From assembly GCA_027346765.1 (NCBI GenBank), contig DAIERN010000052.1, forward strand, positions 1 to 8,480: a stretch of 8,480 nt of DNA. Direction: 5' to 3'. This stretch comes from Chloroflexota bacterium. Lineage in GTDB: Bacteria > Chloroflexota > Limnocylindria > Limnocylindrales > CSP1-4. The notes under the pieces are model-generated. The model searched no databases and was not told where the DNA came from. It saw nothing but the letters and a program-made list of their open reading frames with translations. Shown one piece after another: positions 5,795 to 8,480 of this stretch. Made by a program: the position numbers and the translations under genes. Position 1 is the first letter of the stretch. Every line of letters starts with the position of its first letter.

Positions 5795-6259
5795 GTGTCG
5801 CTCGAGCCGCCAGCGAAGTTCTTCGTGAATAGCGGCCTTGTCTCGAGCCCCACTGATATCTACAACTTGCTGCGCCCGCTGCTCAAGCAGACCGTGTCCT
5901 ATCGCTACTTCCGCGGCGCGGGCCTCATCTCCTTCGGCACCGGCTGGGTCGAGCGCATCGTCGTCGACCGCCCCGAGGTCTCCACCTTCTTCACTCCACT
6001 CTCTATCTGCCTGAACATCGATTCCTTCGAGCACCTCGAGTTCGAGACGCGCCCCGACCAGCTCATCGTGTACACGCTGGTCCAGGGTGACGAACGGATC
6101 ATGGTCGAGTTCGCGCCCGTCGGACGCACCACCGCCGACGAGCCCGAACAGCAACGCTTTGCCTTTCCCGCTTCATCGGACTACGTCCAGATGGAGCTGA
6201 GCACGCTCGACGGCGGGGATAGCAGCGAGGCTGCGGGAGAGGGCTCAGAAGCGAGCTGA
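5795..6259 (+). CDS. Hypothetical protein, 154 aa, unknown family
   Basis: Not recognised. It looks soluble, with no signal peptide and no clear membrane helix. A core of about 110 residues with mixed strands and helices contains TDIYNLLRPLLKQTVSYRYF (20-39), a Gly/aromatic segment RGAGLISFGTGWVERIVVDR (40-59), and alternating hydrophobic strands (LIVYTLVQGDERIMVEF, 90-106). The last 30 or so residues are acidic and Ser/Gly-rich (GGDSSEAAGEGSEAS) and probably disordered. There is a single cysteine (72). The GTG at 5795 is supported by a close Shine-Dalgarno; in-frame alternatives are ATG 5756, TTG 5783 and GTG 5825. Residues from about 9 onward have the look of conserved protein. The open frame extends far upstream but overlaps coaX in antisense, so that part is not real. 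It is divergent from coaX and 83 nt ahead of the nucleobase permease, possibly co-transcribed with it. Confidence 0.7.
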   Translation: MSLEPPAKFFVNSGLVSSPTDIYNLLRPLLKQTVSYRYFRGAGLISFGTGWVERIVVDRPEVSTFFTPLSICLNIDSFEHLEFETRPDQLIVYTLVQGDERIMVEFAPVGRTTADEPEQQRFAFPASSDYVQMELSTLDGGDSSEAAGEGSEAS

Positions 6260-6325
6260 GCTGCCGGTCTGCGGATCGGCCACGGGTCTAGGAGGGAGAC
6301 GGGCGCGCGCCGCGTGCCCGCAATA

Positions 6326-6335
6326 GAGGGAGGAG
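6326..6335 (+). promoter_or_regulatory. Shine-Dalgarno sequence deciding the TTG start of the permease
   Basis: GAGGGAGGAG lies 7 nt before TTG 6343. No in-frame ATG or GTG is close by, and TTG gives the normal family N-terminus. A second similar purine tract, AGGAGGG at 6290-6296, has no start codon at a usable distance. Confidence 0.75.
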
Positions 6336-6342
6336 TGCGACC

Positions 6343-7695
6343 TTGGAAGCGATTGCTTCCTACTTCAAGTTTGCCGAGCGCGGAACAACGCTGGGCACTG
6401 AGATCAAAGCCGGTGTCGCCACGTTCATGGTCATGGTCTACATCGTGGCCGTGAACCCGAGCATCCTGTCCGCTGCCGGCATCGACCCAGTTGCCGCAGC
6501 AGCGGCCACGGCATTGGTTGCCGGCGTGATGACCTTCGCCATGGGCTTGTTCAGCAACTATCCGTTGGCGATTGCGGCGGGCCTGGGCATCAACGGCATC
6601 GTCGCTTTCGGGCTCGTCCTGAGCCTCCACCTAACCCCGGCTGCAGCCATGGGCGTCATCGTCTGGGAAGGCATCGTCGTCACGATCCTGGTCGTGGTCG
6701 GCCTGCGCGAGGCCATCATGAACGCGGTGCCGCTCGCGCTGAAGCGTGCGATAGGCGTGGGCATCGGCCTGTTCATTCTCTTCATCGGCTTCGTCGACGG
6801 TGGGCTGATTCGGCAGCCGGTCGGAGACGGTCCGGTGCCGGTCGAGTTCGTGTACCCCAACAGCTGGGCCACGTGGCTGACCGTGATCGGGCTGCTCGTC
6901 ACGATCGTCCTTTATGTTCGCAAGGTGCCCGCGGCGCTGGTCCTGAGCATCATCATCACCTCGGTCATTGCCTTGATCGTTGGTGTTACCCAGATCCCGC
7001 CCGATCTCATCCGAACGCCCAACTTCAGCACGCTTGGCGCCTTTGACCTCACCGCCGTTTTCCAGCCGACCACGCTGGGCGGCTTGGGCCTGCTGACCGC
7101 GGTCCTGACCATCTTCACGATCATGCTGGCCGACTTCTTCGACACGATGGGGACGGCCACAGCGATTACGGAGCAGGCCGGCCTGACGACGCCTGAGGGC
7201 CAGGTGCCGGGCATCGGCCGCGTCCTGCTCGTCGACAGCATCGCCGCCATCGCCGGTGGCGCTGCCGGTATCAGCTCGAACACGACCTACATCGAGAGCG
7301 CCGCAGGCGTTGCCGAAGGCGGCCGCACCGGCTTCACCGCGGTTGTCGTCGGCGTGCTCTTCCTGTTCATGATCCTCCTGTCACCGCTGGTCGTCCTGGT
7401 GCCCTTCCAGGCGACGGCACCGGTCCTGATCCTGGTCGGCTTCCTGATGTGCACGCTCATCAAGGACATCAACTTCACCGACTTTGAAGAGGGCTTCCCG
7501 GCCCTCCTCGGCCTGATCGTCATGCCCTTGACGTTCAGCATCACCAACGGCATCGGCGCGGCCTTCGTCGCCTATGTCGTGATCAAGGTCGTGGTTGGCA
7601 AGTGGAGCCAGATCCATCCGCTCATGTGGGTGGTCGCGGCTGCCTTCGCGGTCTACTTCGCTCAGACAGCGATCCTCTCGATCCTGCCCAAGTAA
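6343..7695 (+). CDS. Nucleobase (adenine/guanine/hypoxanthine) permease, AzgA/PbuG-type NCS2 transporter
   Basis: Inner-membrane symporter expected to import purine bases, driven by the proton gradient, for salvage. At 450 residues it is the usual bacterial length, with about 12-14 hydrophobic segments. Seen: the N-terminal signature YFKFAERGTTLGTEIKAGVA, then VNPSIL (38-43), SNYPLAIAAGLGING (71-85), LKRAIGVGIGLFILFIGF (133-150), FFDTMGTATAITEQAGL (265-281), SSNTTYIESAAGVAEGGRTG (311-330) and MPLTFSITNGIGAAFVAYV (394-412). Asn84, Asp267 and Glu318 fall where fungal AzgA has substrate-binding residues. The third-segment motif reads GLGINGIVAF where GMGLNAYFAF is usual, a mild departure. Start TTG 6343 is backed by a strong Shine-Dalgarno. 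Exact substrate cannot be told by eye; the AzgA branch suggests purines rather than uracil or xanthine. Two hairpins follow the stop. Confidence 0.93.
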   Translation: MEAIASYFKFAERGTTLGTEIKAGVATFMVMVYIVAVNPSILSAAGIDPVAAAAATALVAGVMTFAMGLFSNYPLAIAAGLGINGIVAFGLVLSLHLTPAAAMGVIVWEGIVVTILVVVGLREAIMNAVPLALKRAIGVGIGLFILFIGFVDGGLIRQPVGDGPVPVEFVYPNSWATWLTVIGLLVTIVLYVRKVPAALVLSIIITSVIALIVGVTQIPPDLIRTPNFSTLGAFDLTAVFQPTTLGGLGLLTAVLTIFTIMLADFFDTMGTATAITEQAGLTTPEGQVPGIGRVLLVDSIAAIAGGAAGISSNTTYIESAAGVAEGGRTGFTAVVVGVLFLFMILLSPLVVLVPFQATAPVLILVGFLMCTLIKDINFTDFEEGFPALLGLIVMPLTFSITNGIGAAFVAYVVIKVVVGKWSQIHPLMWVVAAAFAVYFAQTAILSILPK

Positions 7696-7707
7696 CCCGC
7701 TCCATCC

Positions 7708-7733
7708 GCTGGCCGAAGCCCACGACGGCCAGC
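7708..7733 (+). terminator. First hairpin after the permease, weak candidate terminator
   Basis: gctggccg (7708-7715) pairs perfectly with cggccagc (7726-7733), an 8-bp stem with a 10-nt loop, 13 nt after the permease stop. Only ccttgta follows, so the T tract is poor. It may act together with the second hairpin. Confidence 0.45.
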
Positions 7734-7744
7734 CCTTGTAGCCA

Positions 7745-7785
7745 CGCCGGGCTCGGTCCTATCCGGGCCCGGCGGGCGCGTTTCT
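7745..7785 (+). terminator. Second hairpin after the permease, candidate terminator
   Basis: cgccgggctcgg (7745-7756) pairs with ccgggcccggcg (7763-7774) over 12 bp with a single G-U pair, around the 6-nt loop tcctat. TTTCT follows at 7781-7785 after a 6-nt GC-rich spacer. The stem is strong but the T tract is short and displaced, so it may terminate, protect the 3' end, or act as a leader structure for the protease gene. Confidence 0.5.
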
Positions 7786-7808
7786 GGGGCTGTTCCGGGC
7801 CGCCTGTG

Positions 7809-7814
7809 TAGCAT
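7809..7814 (+). promoter_or_regulatory. Candidate -10 element of a leaderless promoter for the M16 peptidase gene
   Basis: TAGCAT lies exactly 9 nt before ATG 7824 (spacer tccggcccg). No Shine-Dalgarno-like sequence precedes that ATG, which favours a leaderless or nearly leaderless transcript. Spacing and hexamer match those before the gene at 1124. No -35 is recognisable. Confidence 0.38.
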
Positions 7815-7823
7815 TCCGGCCCG

Positions 7824-8480
7824 ATGCTTGACCCAGCGCAGTTCCAGCGCACCGCGATCGACGACGGGCCGCGCGTCATCTCCGCGCAGCTGCCGAACAG
7901 TCGCTCGCTATCAGTCGCGATCTACGTTCTTGCCGGCTCGCGGCTCGAGACGCGCGAGCGCGCCGGCGTGGCGCACTTCATGGAGCACGTCACCTTCAAG
8001 GGGACGCGCGCCTATCCCACGACGCGCGCCGTGAGCGAGGCGATCGAGGGCTGCGGCGGCTCATCGAACGCTGCGACTGACCGCGAGTCGACCGTGTACT
8101 GGGCGCGCTTGCCCGTGCGCGAGGCGGAGCGCGCGTTCGGCGTGCTGGGCGAGCTCGTCTTCCGGCCGCTGTTGCGCGAGGCGGACATCGCCCGCGAGCG
8201 CGACATCATCGTCGAGGAGATCCGCTCCTATCTCGACGATCCCGCCGAGTTCTGCCAGATCCTCCTCCAGCAGGCGATCTTCGGGAACGGACCGCTGGGC
8301 CGCGAGATCTGCGGGGACGAGGACGCCGTCCGGTCCCTCCCCGAGGACCGGATCCGGTCCTTCTGGCGGGACCTCTACCGGCCCGCGAACATGGTCGTCG
8401 CGGTGGCCGGCGACCTCGAGCACGACCATGCCGTGGAGCTGGCGGACCGGGCGATCGGTCGCGGCAACGGCGTCGTGGCC
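7824..8480 (+). CDS. M16 family zinc metallopeptidase (insulinase / processing-peptidase type), 3' end missing
   Basis: Zinc protease of the inverzincin clan that cleaves peptides or peptide segments. 219 codons are visible from ATG 7824 and the frame is still open at the window edge; full proteins of this class are usually about 400-450 residues. Seen: an N-terminal strand pattern (RSLSVAIYVLAGSRLE), the inverted zinc motif HFMEH (His51, Glu54, His55) in AGVAHFMEHVTFKGT, the GGSSNAATDRESTVYWARLP substrate-side strand (78-97), and ERDIIVEEIRSYLDDP (125-140), whose Glu131/132 supplies the third zinc ligand. It is therefore an active-type half, not the inactive subunit. ANMVVAVAGDLEHD (188-201) is the usual domain closing segment. 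There is no signal peptide, so it is probably cytoplasmic. The pair or second domain expected for M16B enzymes would lie beyond the window. No Shine-Dalgarno; possible leaderless start. Confidence 0.93.
   Translation, partial: MLDPAQFQRTAIDDGPRVISAQLPNSRSLSVAIYVLAGSRLETRERAGVAHFMEHVTFKGTRAYPTTRAVSEAIEGCGGSSNAATDRESTVYWARLPVREAERAFGVLGELVFRPLLREADIARERDIIVEEIRSYLDDPAEFCQILLQQAIFGNGPLGREICGDEDAVRSLPEDRIRSFWRDLYRPANMVVAVAGDLEHDHAVELADRAIGRGNGVVA

Noticed and set aside
5639..6154. Upstream in-frame extension of coaX on the minus strand
   Set aside because: It is antisense to the 5795 gene and the spacer. CoaX proteins begin only a few residues before DVGNTN.
6263..6280. Hairpin gccggtc-tgcg-gatcggc after the 5795 gene
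   Set aside because: A 7-bp stem with one G-U pair and no T tract. It could lower read-through, but short stems like this are common by chance at this GC content.
6302..6311. Perfect palindrome ggcgcgcgcc upstream of the permease
   Set aside because: A 10-nt GC-only palindrome is unremarkable in GC-rich DNA, and nothing ties it to a regulator. I considered a purine riboswitch leader but the 83-nt spacer shows no such architecture.
1..8480. Mobile element, CRISPR, phage, toxin-antitoxin or biosynthetic cluster
   Set aside because: No transposase, integrase, terminal inverted repeats, regularly spaced repeats or small paired toxin-type genes are visible. All recognised genes are metabolic, transport or protease genes.

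Overview
This is a GC-rich bacterial chromosomal window that reads mostly as ordinary housekeeping and metabolic DNA. I see no insertion sequence, CRISPR array, tRNA, rRNA, prophage or defence genes. Strong third-position GC bias, frequent GTG/TTG starts, and several starts with no Shine-Dalgarno but a TANNNT hexamer just upstream suggest a high-GC lineage such as Chloroflexota or a relative of Actinobacteria or Deinococcota. That placement is inference; I lean weakly to uncultured Chloroflexota. The window has nine genes and both ends cut a gene.

Left part, plus strand: the 3' end of a glutamate dehydrogenase gene (to 1046) ends at a near-ideal intrinsic terminator (1071-1100). A 203-residue protein of unknown function follows (1124-1735).

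Centre, minus strand: a tight four-gene coenzyme A operon in the transcription order coaX (type III pantothenate kinase), coaBC (bifunctional phosphopantothenoylcysteine synthetase/decarboxylase), panB (ketopantoate hydroxymethyltransferase) and panC (pantothenate synthetase). The first two junctions are 4-base ATGA overlaps. panB and panC are separated by 6 nt and lie in the same frame. Together they give two steps of pantothenate synthesis (PanB, PanC) and three steps from pantothenate to 4'-phosphopantetheine (CoaX, CoaB, CoaC). Ketopantoate reductase, aspartate decarboxylase, coaD and coaE are not in the window. The operon converges on the unknown 203-residue gene, with only 14 nt between the stops.

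Right part, plus strand: divergent from coaX is a 154-residue protein of unknown function (about 5795-6259). Next is an AzgA/PbuG-type nucleobase permease (6343-7695) with a strong Shine-Dalgarno and a TTG start. Then comes a 128-nt spacer with two successive hairpins, and the 5' part of an M16 (insulinase/processing-peptidase type) zinc protease that runs off the window at 8480.

The points most worth checking are active-site replacements in the CoaC domain (Asn to Asp, Cys to Ser), a repeated TA(A/G)CAT-N9-ATG arrangement that looks like leaderless promoters, the two unrecognised genes, and the in-frame panB/panC junction. I did not find a convincing new multi-gene system.
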